Below are positions 1 through 8,725 of a DNA stretch of 64,000 bases, in pieces. Location: positions 930,001 through 994,000 of the forward strand of contig NZ_CP036267.1 of assembly GCF_007744255.1 (NCBI RefSeq), read 5' to 3'. The translations under genes and the position numbers were made by a program. Every line of letters begins with the position of its first letter. Position 1 is the first letter of the stretch. The stretch is from Thalassoglobus polymorphus (GTDB lineage: Bacteria > Planctomycetota > Planctomycetia > Planctomycetales > Planctomycetaceae). The notes beneath the pieces are model-generated. The model saw nothing but the letters and a program-made list of their open reading frames with translations, made no database searches and was not told where the DNA came from.

Positions 1-3000
1 AACGCTGATCCTGTCCCAGGAAAAGAGTCTCATACGATTATGATTCCGCTCCCGAACGTGACCGGTGCGTTGCACATGGGCCACGCGTTAAACGGGACTT
101 GCCAGGATTTGATCACGCGCTGGCGGCGGATGCAGGGCTTTGAAGCACTCTGGATGCCAGGAACCGATCATGCCGGGATTGCGACACAGGCTGTCGTCGA
201 ACGCCGGATGCTGGAAGAGGAAGGGCTCACCCGTCATGACATCGGTCGCGAAGCACTCGTGAACCGGATTTGGCGTTGGAAAGATGCTTACGAAAAGCGA
301 ATTATCTCTCAGCAGAAATCACTCGGAGCCAGTTGCGATTGGCGACGTATCCGCTTTACGTTAGATGATGTTTGTGCAAAGGCTGTTCGCCGAACGTTCT
401 TTAAAATGTTCAGCGACGGACTCATTTTTCGCGGCAAACGCCTCGTCAACTGGGATGTTCAATTACAAACCGCTGTCGCCGATGATGAGGTTTTCGAAGA
501 AGACGTCGCTGGTCACTTCTGGACCTTCAACTATCCAGTGGTTGATGAAGATGGTAAGCCTACTGGTGAACGAATCCGCTACGCGACGACTCGACCGGAA
601 ACAATGCTGGGCGATACCGCTGTCTGTGTGCACCCAACAGATGAGCGTTACACTAAGTTAGTTGGCAAGAGCGTCAAAATTCCGCTCAATAATCGCATCA
701 TCCCGATCATCGCTGACGCACTTCTGGCAGACAAAGAGAAAGGGACCGGAGCGGTCAAAGTGACACCGGCTCACGACCCGAACGATTACGCCTGTTACCT
801 GCGTAATCCTGAAATCGGCATCATTAATATCCTGAATGCCGACGGCACACTCAATGAGAATGGCGGGGAATGGGAAGGAATTGACCGGCTCGAAGTGCGC
901 GGAAAAGTCGTCGAAAGAATGGCAGAACTCGGCCGCTTCGAAGGTGTCGAAGATCGCACCATTCCGCTCAAGCACAGCGACCGCTCGAAAACACCTGTCG
1001 AACCGTTCTTGTCTGATCAGTGGTTCGTTCGCATGGGCGATGACGAAGATGGTACTCCCGGTCTGGCACAGAAAGCGGTCGACGCCGTCGAAGATGGACG
1101 CGTGCGATTCTTCCCGTCACGCTATGCGAAAACCTACACCGAATGGCTCGGCGAGAAACGCGACTGGTGTATCAGTCGACAGCTTTGGTGGGGACACCGA
1201 ATTCCTGTTTGGACAGCCAAGGCCGAACAGCAGCAAATGGAAGAGATCTTAAAGAATATCGGTTGCGAGTCCATCGATCTGAATGAGTTGAACGCAGAGC
1301 TTTCCACGAAAAGTATTCGCGAAGGGATGCTCGTACAATTAGAGCAAGGGGATGGAGAGGAATTGATATGCCGCATTTGCATTGATGCCGATGTTCCAGA
1401 AACCGAATCTCTCCTCGAAAGTGCTGGTTTTGAGCAAGACCCGGACGTGCTCGACACTTGGTTCTCTTCTGCGCTCTGGCCGCATGCGACGCTCGGTTGG
1501 CCGGACTTGGATCACAATCCACCGCTCAATGAAGAGGAAGTTCTGAGTCAAACGCAACTGAACGAGACTCAGTTGGCACCGGGGGAACAACCAGAGGAAC
1601 TGGTCGCCAGTGATCAATTGGTTCAGGGGGAATCAGCCGGAGAAAATACGGGCAATGAAGTTCTCTCTTACTTCTACCCTGGGTCTGTTCTCATCACATC
1701 GCGTGACATCATTACATTGTGGGTCGCGCGTATGGTGCTGACCGGCTTGTACAACATGGACGACGTCCCGTTTCAGCATGTGCATGTTCATCCGAAAATT
1801 CTCGATGGGTTTGGGCAGACGATGTCCAAATCGAAAGGGAACGGGGTTGATCCTGTCGACCTGATCGAGAAGTACGGCGCCGATGCGATTCGCTTCACGA
1901 TTGCCTCGTTCGCTGGTGAAACGCAAGATGTTCGTCTCCCCATCAGCTACGAGTGTCCGCACTGTGAAGAGATGATTGCTCCCAAGCAGTACAAGCTGGA
2001 CACGTCGACAATTGTCGTCCCGAGTACCATGAAGGGGGAGTTCCCGATTCCGCAAGGAGCCCCGAAACCGACGTTGGTTTGCTCGAACAAGAAGTGCAAA
2101 AAAGAAAGTCAGTTCACCACTCCGCTGTACGATGCTGATCCAGATGAACCGATCGCGAAAATGGTCAGCGAGCGTTTCGAATATGGTCGCAACTTCTGCA
2201 ACAAGTTCTGGAACGCAGCCCGATTTGCGATGATGAACCTTGTGGAGAGTGACAACGGCCCCGGCTATACAGCCGGTGAAGTGACGGAAGATCAATTGCA
2301 ACTTGAAGACCGCTGGATCTTGTCCCGGCTTTCAACAGTCGCTAACCAGATCGATGAGTTCCTGAGTCGTTATCAATTCGATGCCGCCACACGTGCGATT
2401 CGGGACTTCACCTGGAACGAGTTCTGCGACTGGTATCTGGAAATGATTAAGCCGCGTCTTCGCGACGCAGAATCACGAGCAACTGCCCAACGCATTCTGC
2501 TCGCTGTTCTCGATTCGCTGGTGCGACTGCTGCAACCATTCACGCCATTCATCTGCGAAGAACTGTGGAATCGCTTGAACGAAATTGCGACAGATCGAGC
2601 ACTCCCGGTCAACGATGTTACCCCAGAGAATTCACCCAAGGCGATTCTGAGTACGCAAACGGTTGAAGATTCATGTATTAACGCCAGTTGGCCTAAGCTT
2701 CCGAGTGCCTGGCAAGACGACGCTCTTGAAAAACGTTTTGAGCGATTGCAGGAGACTATCGTTGCGATCAGAAATGTTCGCGCGATCTACAGCATTCCGC
2801 CGGGAACCTCAGTCAAATTGCTGATGCGAGCAAGTGCTGAAGTTGCTGGCGACATGCAGTCTGTCGCAGCTCAGTTCGACAACCTGACCAAAGCTGTCCT
2901 CGAAGCGGCCGGTGCGGAGGTCGAACGACCGAACGGATCAGCCAGCTTTTCACTCGGTGACGCCGACGGGTACATTCCCCTCGAAGGTCTGATCGACACG

Positions 3001-3195
3001 GCTGAAGAACTTGAACGCCAGAAGAAAAAGCTTGCTGAAGTCGAAAAGCACATCAAAGGTTCTGAAGCAAAACTGAACAACGAGAAATTCGTCAACAGCG
3101 CCCCCGAAGCTGTCGTCAACGGTGTCCGAGAAACACTCGCAAACAACCAAAGCCAGAAAGCGAGTATCGAAGAGATCATTCGCGATCTAAGCTAA
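1..3195 (+). CDS. valS: Valine-tRNA ligase (5' end outside the window)
   Basis: Class Ia aminoacyl-tRNA synthetase that charges tRNA-Val in the cytoplasm. The frame is open from base 1, so the start codon lies upstream and at least 1064 residues are coded. The first visible motif is PNVTG followed by HMGH (the HIGH signature). The editing (CP1) domain follows, then MSKSK at 1822-1836, the anticodon-binding domain, and a C-terminal Lys/Glu-rich coiled coil ending with DLS. Odd feature: right after the KMSKS region there is an insertion of about 65 residues carrying CPHC (1954-1965) and a CxxxxC pair (2080-2097), which looks like a zinc ribbon. A second acidic insertion rich in Glu/Gln lies near 1530-1640. 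Family assignment is firm; the zinc-binding role is inference. Confidence 0.97.
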   Translation, partial: NADPVPGKESHTIMIPLPNVTGALHMGHALNGTCQDLITRWRRMQGFEALWMPGTDHAGIATQAVVERRMLEEEGLTRHDIGREALVNRIWRWKDAYEKRIISQQKSLGASCDWRRIRFTLDDVCAKAVRRTFFKMFSDGLIFRGKRLVNWDVQLQTAVADDEVFEEDVAGHFWTFNYPVVDEDGKPTGERIRYATTRPETMLGDTAVCVHPTDERYTKLVGKSVKIPLNNRIIPIIADALLADKEKGTGAVKVTPAHDPNDYACYLRNPEIGIINILNADGTLNENGGEWEGIDRLEVRGKVVERMAELGRFEGVEDRTIPLKHSDRSKTPVEPFLSDQWFVRMGDDEDGTPGLAQKAVDAVEDGRVRFFPSRYAKTYTEWLGEKRDWCISRQLWWGHRIPVWTAKAEQQQMEEILKNIGCESIDLNELNAELSTKSIREGMLVQLEQGDGEELICRICIDADVPETESLLESAGFEQDPDVLDTWFSSALWPHATLGWPDLDHNPPLNEEEVLSQTQLNETQLAPGEQPEELVASDQLVQGESAGENTGNEVLSYFYPGSVLITSRDIITLWVARMVLTGLYNMDDVPFQHVHVHPKILDGFGQTMSKSKGNGVDPVDLIEKYGADAIRFTIASFAGETQDVRLPISYECPHCEEMIAPKQYKLDTSTIVVPSTMKGEFPIPQGAPKPTLVCSNKKCKKESQFTTPLYDADPDEPIAKMVSERFEYGRNFCNKFWNAARFAMMNLVESDNGPGYTAGEVTEDQLQLEDRWILSRLSTVANQIDEFLSRYQFDAATRAIRDFTWNEFCDWYLEMIKPRLRDAESRATAQRILLAVLDSLVRLLQPFTPFICEELWNRLNEIATDRALPVNDVTPENSPKAILSTQTVEDSCINASWPKLPSAWQDDALEKRFERLQETIVAIRNVRAIYSIPPGTSVKLLMRASAEVAGDMQSVAAQFDNLTKAVLEAAGAEVERPNGSASFSLGDADGYIPLEGLIDTAEELERQKKKLAEVEKHIKGSEAKLNNEKFVNSAPEAVVNGVRETLANNQSQKASIEEIIRDLS

Positions 3196-3324
3196 GAACC
3201 GCGAACGATGCCTGTGGGGTCGCGCTGAGTCATTGGCGTGTCGAGATTTCATCCGAGTTCGGGAATGCAGTCGCACCTCCCACTGAGGGAGAATGTAAAG
3301 GCCAAGATGGGATTTGCACTCGAA

Positions 3325-3359
3325 ATCGACATCCATCAGTGATTGGGTGTCGATTTTTT
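3325..3359 (+). terminator. Rho-independent terminator after valS
   Basis: A 10-bp stem (ATCGACATCC pairing with GGGTGTCGAT, one T-G wobble) with a 10-nt loop is followed directly by six T. It lies 130 bases after the valS stop and before the next gene on the same strand. Confidence 0.8.
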
Positions 3360-3451
3360 CTTTTGTTGCCTCAACTTTGATTGCAGCGGGTATCGAAAAG
3401 ATCAAAATGCTCTAAAATTCTCTTCTGTACCCCAGAAGAAATTAGCGAGAC

Positions 3452-4291
3452 ATGATCGAAAATCTTCCCTTGAAAACCATGGTCCATGGTGGGCTCACGA
3501 TTGAAGGATATTCACGTGCAGCTGTCCAAACGTATTGGCGAATTCCTGAATTGAAAATTGGATTCGACCTGGGAGGCAGTCCCTGGTCGTTTATGGGGAC
3601 GCAAACGTTCTTTCTTTCGCACGGTCACCTTGATCACATGGCTGCTCTTCCAGCGTATGTGGCACGTCGACGGATGATGAAGATGGAGCCGCCGACGATT
3701 TATGTTCCTGCGAAAATTGTCGAGCCAGTTGAGCGGCTTCTCAGAGCGTGGCAAAAACTGGATCGTGGGCGGATGATCTGTAATCTGGTCGCTGCTGAAC
3801 CGGGAGAGGAATACGAACTCTCTCGCGAGCATGTTGTGACAACATTTCCGACCAAGCACACTGTTCCTTCGCTCGGTTACGTGATCTGGGAGAGACGGAA
3901 GAAGCTGAAACCTGAATATCAGGAGCTTTCCGGGCCAGAGATCCGGGACTTACGATTGAGCGGGATTGAAGTGAGCGGGGAAGTTCGCACGCCAATTGTC
4001 TGCTATTGTGGGGATACCGCTCCGCAAGGTCTCGACAATTGTGAGGCAGTCTATCAGGCGAAAATTCTGATCACAGAACTGACTTTCTTCCGTCCAGAGC
4101 ATCGCAAGGAAAAAATTCATAAGTTCGGGCATACACACCTGGATGATCTTGTCGACCGGGCTGATCGGTTTCAAAATGAACTCATCATCCTGGGGCATCT
4201 CAGCACGCGATATCATCCCGATCAGCTGCGCCGTGCGGTTGATCAGCGACTCCCGGAGAGTTTGAAAGAGCGGATCGAGCTTTGGGTGTGA
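3452..4291 (+). CDS. RNase Z-like metallo-beta-lactamase-fold hydrolase
   Basis: 279 residues. The zinc-binding motif H57-G-H59-L-D61-H62 is preceded by a run of hydrophobic residues, as in the metallo-beta-lactamase fold. Later ligands are likely the His in KHTVPSLGY, the Asp in CYCGDTAP, and the His in LGHLSTRYH. The order and the [11 protein letters not shown] segment resemble the tRNase Z (ElaC) group, which trims the 3' ends of precursor tRNA, but the protein is shorter than typical RNase Z and lacks an obvious exosite arm, so another phosphodiesterase substrate is possible. The gene stands alone between two terminator-bounded units; the SD-like sequence before ATG is weak. The fold is certain and the exact substrate is not. 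Confidence 0.85.
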   Translation: MIENLPLKTMVHGGLTIEGYSRAAVQTYWRIPELKIGFDLGGSPWSFMGTQTFFLSHGHLDHMAALPAYVARRRMMKMEPPTIYVPAKIVEPVERLLRAWQKLDRGRMICNLVAAEPGEEYELSREHVVTTFPTKHTVPSLGYVIWERRKKLKPEYQELSGPEIRDLRLSGIEVSGEVRTPIVCYCGDTAPQGLDNCEAVYQAKILITELTFFRPEHRKEKIHKFGHTHLDDLVDRADRFQNELIILGHLSTRYHPDQLRRAVDQRLPESLKERIELWV

Positions 4292-4445
4292 CTGGCGGGG
4301 CGACTTGAAATTTGGTTTGATTGTTTTGCGGTTTCTCTGGAGAGTTCAAGCCGCCGGCGAAGATTACTTTTCGAATCGGCAGTCGTGCACGATGTTTTCT
4401 ACATCTGTCGTCTGAACTGAAATATTTTGTGAATGGAGTCATCAA

Positions 4446-6194
4446 ATGCTGGGTAAGTCTGGGGTTTCTGTCTGTCTGGTCCTGTTTCTTGTGGCATCAA
4501 GCTTGGCTGAGGAGACAAGCTCTCAGCGACCGAATGTTCTTTTCATTTCAATCGATGATTTAAATGATTGGACTGGCTGCCTGAAAGGGCATCCGCAGGC
4601 GCTCACGCCGAACCTGGATCGATTGGCAGCTTCAGGCGTTCTTTTTACGAATGCTCATGCTCCCGGAGCTTCCTGTAATCCATCTCGGACAGCAGTTTTC
4701 ACGGGGCGTTCACCGCATCGTTCGGGGCTGTACGACAACCGACAGAAAATGCGCGAGGTTTTGCCTGATGCCGAAATCCTCCCGAAGACATTTTCTCGAC
4801 ATGGATACCATTCTGCCGGGTCAGGGAAATTATTGCACTACGTGATCGATGCCGATTCCTGGAACGATTATTTCCCGGAAGCAAAGTCAGAGAATCCGTT
4901 CCCCAGGACGGTGTACCCGAAGAACCGACCGGTCTCGTTGTCTCGCAAGGGGGATTGGCAGTATGTGGAATCTGATTGGGCGGCACTTGATGTCAGCGAC
5001 GAAGCGTATGGAGGAGATTTTCTTGTTGCTCGATGGGTTTCGGAACAGCTGAAGCAACGACATGAAAAGCCATTCTTTCTGGCTTGTGGCTTTTACCGTC
5101 CGCACGAACCGTGGTTTGTCCCCAAGAAATACTTCGAACCATTTCCTTTGGAATCAATTCAGTTACCTCCGGGGTATCGCGAAGATGATCTGGCAGATCT
5201 TCCACCAGAAGGGCAGCGCCGAGGGCCGAATCGGTACTTCGCCCACATTCAGGAGGAAAAGCAGTGGAAGCAGGGAATTCAGGGGTATCTCGCTTCAATT
5301 TATTTTGCTGACACAATGCTCGGGCACGTTCTCGAAGCGTTAGAAAATGGACCCAATGCAAAGAATACGATTGTTGTTCTCTGGTCGGATCATGGCTGGC
5401 ATTTGGGAGAGAAGCAGCATTGGCAGAAATATACTGCATGGCGAGCGTGTACACGCGTCCCTTTGATTGTGCGTGTCCCCAAGAATTCTCCCGGGCTTCC
5501 ATCTGGGACAAGTCCGGGGACCTCGGATGCCCCCGTTAATCTGCTGAGCCTGTTTCCAACACTCCTTGATTTGTGCGGCTTGCCAGCCGAAGCGCATCAC
5601 GACGGTCCCAGCTTGATTCCGCTGCTAAGCAATCCCGACGGGCATTGGCCTCACCCCTCTGTCACTTACTTAGGGCAACCGAAGAGTTTCGGGTTAAGTA
5701 CCAAACGTTGGAGGTACATCCATTATTCGCAGGGGGGAGAGGAGTTGTACGATATCGAAACTGACCCTTACGAATGGGAGAACCTGGCTGCTAATGAAAA
5801 GTATCAGGTCAAACTCGCGGAAATGCGTGGGCTCGCTCCAAAGTCGTTTGTTGAGAAGAAACTTGCTGAAAAAGGTCCAGAGCCAAACTTAACATGGCAT
5901 GTCTCGACTCGAGGAAACGCTCCCGCTTCGACACCGAGCGGGCCGACTTTTCAAATCGAATTCTTCAACAACTCAAATCTTCCGATCAAGCTCTTTGTGT
6001 TGGACAAGCGAGGTCAGCCTTCGTTTGCTGCGATTATTCATGGCGGACGAAAGCATGTTGAGAAGACACAAAAAGGGATTGTCTGGCAAGTCACAGATGG
6101 CTCTGGATATCAACGTGGATACTTCCGAGCAGGCAATGGTCCTGCGAAGGCAATCATTCCACCAACAGCATCTGCACCGCAACGAAGGCGTTAA
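4446..6194 (+). CDS. Exported sulfatase, iduronate-2-sulfatase-like, with C-terminal VHL-like beta domain
   Basis: 582 residues with an N-terminal signal peptide (hydrophobic core VCLVLFLVASSLA). After RPNVLFISIDDLNDW comes the sulfatase signature with Cys77 in CNPSRTAVFTG; this Cys would be converted to formylglycine. Metal-ligand segments SIDD and WSDHGWHLGEKQHW are intact. The best family match by eye is the iduronate-2-sulfatase/choline-sulfatase type that acts on sulfated polysaccharides, an abundant class in planctomycetes. Residues about 501-571 form an extra domain (FFNNSNLPIKLFVLD, later WQVTDGSG) that resembles the VHL beta domain. Start chosen because GGAG lies 7 bases before ATG 4446. 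No sulfatase-maturing enzyme is visible nearby. Confidence 0.93.
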   Translation: MLGKSGVSVCLVLFLVASSLAEETSSQRPNVLFISIDDLNDWTGCLKGHPQALTPNLDRLAASGVLFTNAHAPGASCNPSRTAVFTGRSPHRSGLYDNRQKMREVLPDAEILPKTFSRHGYHSAGSGKLLHYVIDADSWNDYFPEAKSENPFPRTVYPKNRPVSLSRKGDWQYVESDWAALDVSDEAYGGDFLVARWVSEQLKQRHEKPFFLACGFYRPHEPWFVPKKYFEPFPLESIQLPPGYREDDLADLPPEGQRRGPNRYFAHIQEEKQWKQGIQGYLASIYFADTMLGHVLEALENGPNAKNTIVVLWSDHGWHLGEKQHWQKYTAWRACTRVPLIVRVPKNSPGLPSGTSPGTSDAPVNLLSLFPTLLDLCGLPAEAHHDGPSLIPLLSNPDGHWPHPSVTYLGQPKSFGLSTKRWRYIHYSQGGEELYDIETDPYEWENLAANEKYQVKLAEMRGLAPKSFVEKKLAEKGPEPNLTWHVSTRGNAPASTPSGPTFQIEFFNNSNLPIKLFVLDKRGQPSFAAIIHGGRKHVEKTQKGIVWQVTDGSGYQRGYFRAGNGPAKAIIPPTASAPQRRR

Positions 6195-6316
6195 GGTCTC
6201 AACGTGGTCTCGTGACGTTTCGTGGATGCTTGTGGAACGTGCAGAGTTTTGGCGAGCTGACAAACCGGGAAATCACAATCACATTTCTCGAATGAGTGGA
6301 TGATTCATATGGAGTA

Positions 6317-6411
6317 GCCTTCGAATTGGTGTTCGGGTTCTACCTCGTGGCGAACAGCTACTTTATTAAAGAAACGCATTCTTCACGGGGACTCAATCGA
6401 GCAAACTGCTC
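6317..6411 (+). mobile_element. B-family repeat copy B1 (MITE-like, TA at left flank)
   Basis: 95 bp lying between convergent genes. It contains the B core: TTCGAATTGG, then CTCGTGGCGAAC, then a complementary TTCTTCACGGG arm, and ends GCAAACTGCTC. The left flank is TA (6315-6316). The left terminus is about 5 bp shorter than the 100-bp consensus of the other copies. Overlapping its right end, 6392-6418 is a perfect 12-bp inverted repeat with a 3-nt AAC loop. Confidence 0.75.
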
Positions 6412-6418
6412 GATTGAG
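6392..6418. repeat. Perfect 12-bp inverted repeat with 3-nt loop
   Basis: CTCAATCGAGCA and TGCTCGATTGAG are exact reverse complements separated by AAC. The repeat straddles the right end of B copy B1 and lies in the convergent region after the sulfatase. There is no T-run, so a terminator role is uncertain. Confidence 0.7.
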
Positions 6419-6508
6419 ATGGCTATCATTGAGACTTGATGCAGCGAAAACGTCGTAAGGCCGATCGAGTTTAATGAGACTTCGCGTACCGATTAGAGAT
6501 TTTTGCAC

Positions 6509-6534
6509 AAAAAAAGCCGCCCAAATTGGGCGGC
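6509..6534 (-). terminator. Rho-independent terminator for the sigma-factor gene
   Basis: Read on the minus strand, a 7-bp GC-only stem (GCCGCCC with GGGCGGC, 5-nt loop) is followed by seven T. It lies 140 bases downstream of the sigma-factor stop codon. Confidence 0.85.
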
Positions 6535-6574
6535 GAGTCGTGTTTTGGTTTACGGGACGTTCTGCGAAGTGTTA

Positions 6575-6675
6575 TCTCATTTTCGAATTAGTGTTTGCAT
6601 TCTGCTTCGTGGTGAACAGCAGCAGTTCTACTGGTGAAATGTGTTCTACGCGGGCACACGGTCGGGAAACTGCTC
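6575..6675 (+). mobile_element. B-family repeat copy B2, right end at the sigma-factor stop codon
   Basis: 101 bp flanked by TA at both sides (6573-6574 and 6676-6677). The internal hairpin arms (TTCGTGGTGAAC and GTTCTACGCGGGC) are recognisable. The right end GGAAACTGCTC-TA, read on the minus strand as TAGAGCAGTTTCC, supplies the TAG stop of the sigma factor, so the element starts exactly at that stop codon. Confidence 0.8.
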
Positions 6676-7451
6676 TAAGCAAATTCAGGACGTCGTCGGC
6701 GAAGTTGTTCTTTTAACCGGGCAACGATACTGGAGTGCATCTGACTGACGCGACTTTCTGAAAGGCCCAGCGTCTGCCCGATCTCTTTCATCGTCAGTTC
6801 TTCATAGTAATAAAGAATGATGATGAGTCGCTCGTTTCGGTTGAGACCTTTAGTGACGAGCTTCATCACGTCTCTTTTTTGGATGCCGAGAGTCGGATCT
6901 TCACCCTTGAGGTCTTCGATGACGTCGACTTCACGGACATCTTTGTAGCTATCGGTTTCGTACCATTTTTTGTTCAGGCTGACGAGGTTGACAGCATTGG
7001 CTTCGTTTTTCAGCTTGTCAAACTCTTCGGCAGACAGTTCCATTTGCTCTGCGAGTTCCGGGTCCGTCGGTGGACGCCCGTGTCTTGCCTGCAAAACTTT
7101 CCTGGCAGCTTCAAGCTTGCTTGCTTTACTGCGTACAAGTCGTGGAACCCAGTCCATTGTGCGAAGTTCGTCAAGCATTGCACCACGAATTCGAGGAACA
7201 CAATACGTTTCAAACTTGACACCACGCTCCATGTCAAACGCTTCGATGGCGTCCATGAGACCAAATACACCTGCGGAAATTAGATCGTTGAGATCAACTC
7301 CATCGGGTAATTTAGCCCAAACACGATCTGCGTTAAAACGCACGAGCGGGAAATAATGAACCATCAACTTGTTACGAAGTGGTTGGTTTCGCGAGTCCTT
7401 CTTGAACTCGATCCAAATGGCTTGGATGTCTTCTGTGACCTTCGTGGTCAT
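6675..7451 (-). CDS. RNA polymerase sigma factor of the FliA/WhiG (sigma-28) type
   Basis: 258 residues. Region 2 spans about residues 25-110, with DLISAGVFGLMDAIEAFD and then RIRGAMLDELRTMDWVPR, a segment typical of the FliA/WhiG/SigB group. Region 3 follows, and region 4 (residues 205-255) has the helix-turn-helix LTMKEIGQTLGLSESRVSQMH. The role is to direct RNA polymerase to an alternative promoter set, for flagellar or stress genes in related families. No flagellar gene or anti-sigma factor is adjacent. Start ATG 7451 is preceded by GGAGGAG 4 bases away. The TAG stop lies in the terminal bases of a B-family repeat, so the last coding residues abut the element. Confidence 0.95.
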   Translation of the reverse strand: MTTKVTEDIQAIWIEFKKDSRNQPLRNKLMVHYFPLVRFNADRVWAKLPDGVDLNDLISAGVFGLMDAIEAFDMERGVKFETYCVPRIRGAMLDELRTMDWVPRLVRSKASKLEAARKVLQARHGRPPTDPELAEQMELSAEEFDKLKNEANAVNLVSLNKKWYETDSYKDVREVDVIEDLKGEDPTLGIQKRDVMKLVTKGLNRNERLIIILYYYEELTMKEIGQTLGLSESRVSQMHSSIVARLKEQLRRRRPEFA

Positions 7452-7693
7452 AAACTCCTCCGTGACCTCATGTCGATCGCCGATGCCAAGAACGTCTCTT
7501 GCAGCTCTCTTCTGACACGCGACAGAGACAGGCAGGCAAGACTCGTAGTCAATTTATCGGCAAACCGAGGAGATGGAATGAGGGTAATTGTTATAACTTG
7601 TGTAATCGTACGTGAGATCGACAAGCGATCTAAAACTCTGAAGTAAACCGGAATTGTTCTTAAGTCGGAAACGACTTTGGATACTTGAGCTCT

Positions 7694-7712
7694 GACCGGA
7701 AGAATTCCGGTC
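7694..7712. promoter_or_regulatory. Short inverted repeat upstream of the sigma-factor gene
   Basis: GACCGGAA and TTCCGGTC are exact reverse complements separated by GAA, 243 bases upstream of the sigma-factor start. It could be an operator or a transcript hairpin. No T-run or promoter hexamer pair is convincing here. Confidence 0.3.
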
Positions 7713-7916
7713 GGTGGCACCAAGCGGTGTGACGGGAAGAGTTAGATATCGGATGCCCTCAGTCAGTGTCCAGCGACACCTTAAGAATTCGATTCACTTG
7801 GCAACTCAGGTTGCAAAATGTGCCGACCCACCAACTTCGGTGAAGCGGGTGGGTCGGTGGACAAGCAATATCTGCTGATGAAGGGGCCGAAACAAATTCA
7901 AAGAGATATTCGGCTA

Positions 7917-8095
7917 GAGCAGTTTGCTCGACCGTGTGCCCGTGAAGAACGCATTTCTCCAGAACTGATCCTGAAACCTGAACTTGTGCTCTCAAACACT
8001 GAGAAAAGTCATCATTTCATAAGTTTCCGGACTGGTTCTAGTAAAAATGCTGTTCGTCACAAGGAAGATCCTGCAAGCCAATTCGAAAGATGCCC
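7917..8095 (-). mobile_element. B-family repeat copy B3, interrupted by an A element
   Basis: B copy in minus orientation: 7917-7959 and 8041-8095 join to a 100-bp B element, flanked by TA at 7915-7916 and 8096-8097. The gap holds A copy A1 at 7962-8038 with CA at 7960-7961 and TA at 8039-8040. Compared with uninterrupted copy B5 (26390-26489), the empty site reads TTTCTCTAGTAAAA, so the A element entered at its TA. Confidence 0.85.
7962..8038 (+). mobile_element. A-family 77-bp element copy A1, nested in B3
   Basis: 77 bp running from GAACTGATCC to GGACTGGTTC (terminal inverted repeats, 7 of 10 positions matching), with an internal CTCTCAAACACTGAGA palindrome-like centre. Flanks are CA (mutated TA) and TA. 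The insertion into B3 is the clearest evidence in the window that family A transposes. Confidence 0.88.
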
Positions 8096-8145
8096 TAGCG
8101 TTCGTCATTAAGTCTTCAATTCAACGAAGATCAGTCGAGGTCGAC

Positions 8146-8580
8146 TTAGCGTCCACGCTGACGGGTAATCACGCCACGGGGTGTTTCTCGCTGAATCACG
8201 ACTTGCTTCGAAGTCGGGAAAATCGCCAGGGGAGCGTACTCGCGGACACGAACGACCGTTCGGTTCGGTTTTACACGAACAGTTTCGTGGATGGCACGAC
8301 GACGAGGAACAACGACTGCAGCTGGAACGGCCGCAGCTGGAACCACCACTGGAGCCGGAGTCACGACAACGGGCCTGTGAACCACGACCGGAACGGGGGC
8401 ATAGTAGTTGGTGAGCACGACCGGACGTTGCAGGACGGGGACACCAGGAGCAACCACAACTGGTTGAATACGGGCAGGGACGTGATACGCCCGCGTGACG
8501 TATTTTTCAGCCTGGACCGACTGTGTGCAAAGTGCGAACAGCCCACAGACGATGGTGAAACGGGATGCAAACTTCAACAT
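8146..8580 (-). CDS. Small exported Val/Pro-rich protein of unknown function
   Basis: 144 residues: signal peptide MLKFASRFTIVCGLFALCT with an AXA-type cleavage site at VQA, then a low-complexity Val/Pro/Ala region (HRPVVVTPAPVVVPAAAVP) and a basic C-terminus ending RGR. No domain is recognised; composition suggests an envelope or cell-wall-associated protein. The start at 8580 is set by AGGAGG seven bases upstream. An open frame continues 34 codons further upstream to 8682, but that part is read through A element A2 and has no SD, so it is not used. Confidence 0.75.
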   Translation of the reverse strand: MLKFASRFTIVCGLFALCTQSVQAEKYVTRAYHVPARIQPVVVAPGVPVLQRPVVLTNYYAPVPVVVHRPVVVTPAPVVVPAAAVPAAVVVPRRRAIHETVRVKPNRTVVRVREYAPLAIFPTSKQVVIQRETPRGVITRQRGR

Positions 8581-8648
8581 TGTGCAAACCTCCTGACGCG
8601 TGGTTAAGGGGACTTTCCAACTCGAATTCAAAAATGAGACTGGTTCTG

Positions 8649-8725
8649 GAACTGATCCTGAAACTTGAAATTGCTCTCTCAACCGTTGAGAAAAGCGGCG
8701 ATTTCAGAGTTTTTCGGACTGGTTT
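8649..8725 (+). mobile_element. A-family 77-bp element copy A2
   Basis: Exactly 77 bp from GAACTGATCC to GGACTGGTTT, right flank TA (8726-8727). The centre TCTCAACCGTTGAGA is a palindrome. The GAACTGATCC end lies 68 bases upstream of the start of the secreted protein at 8580. A second partial terminus (GACTGGTTCT at 8637-8646) abuts its left side. Confidence 0.85.
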
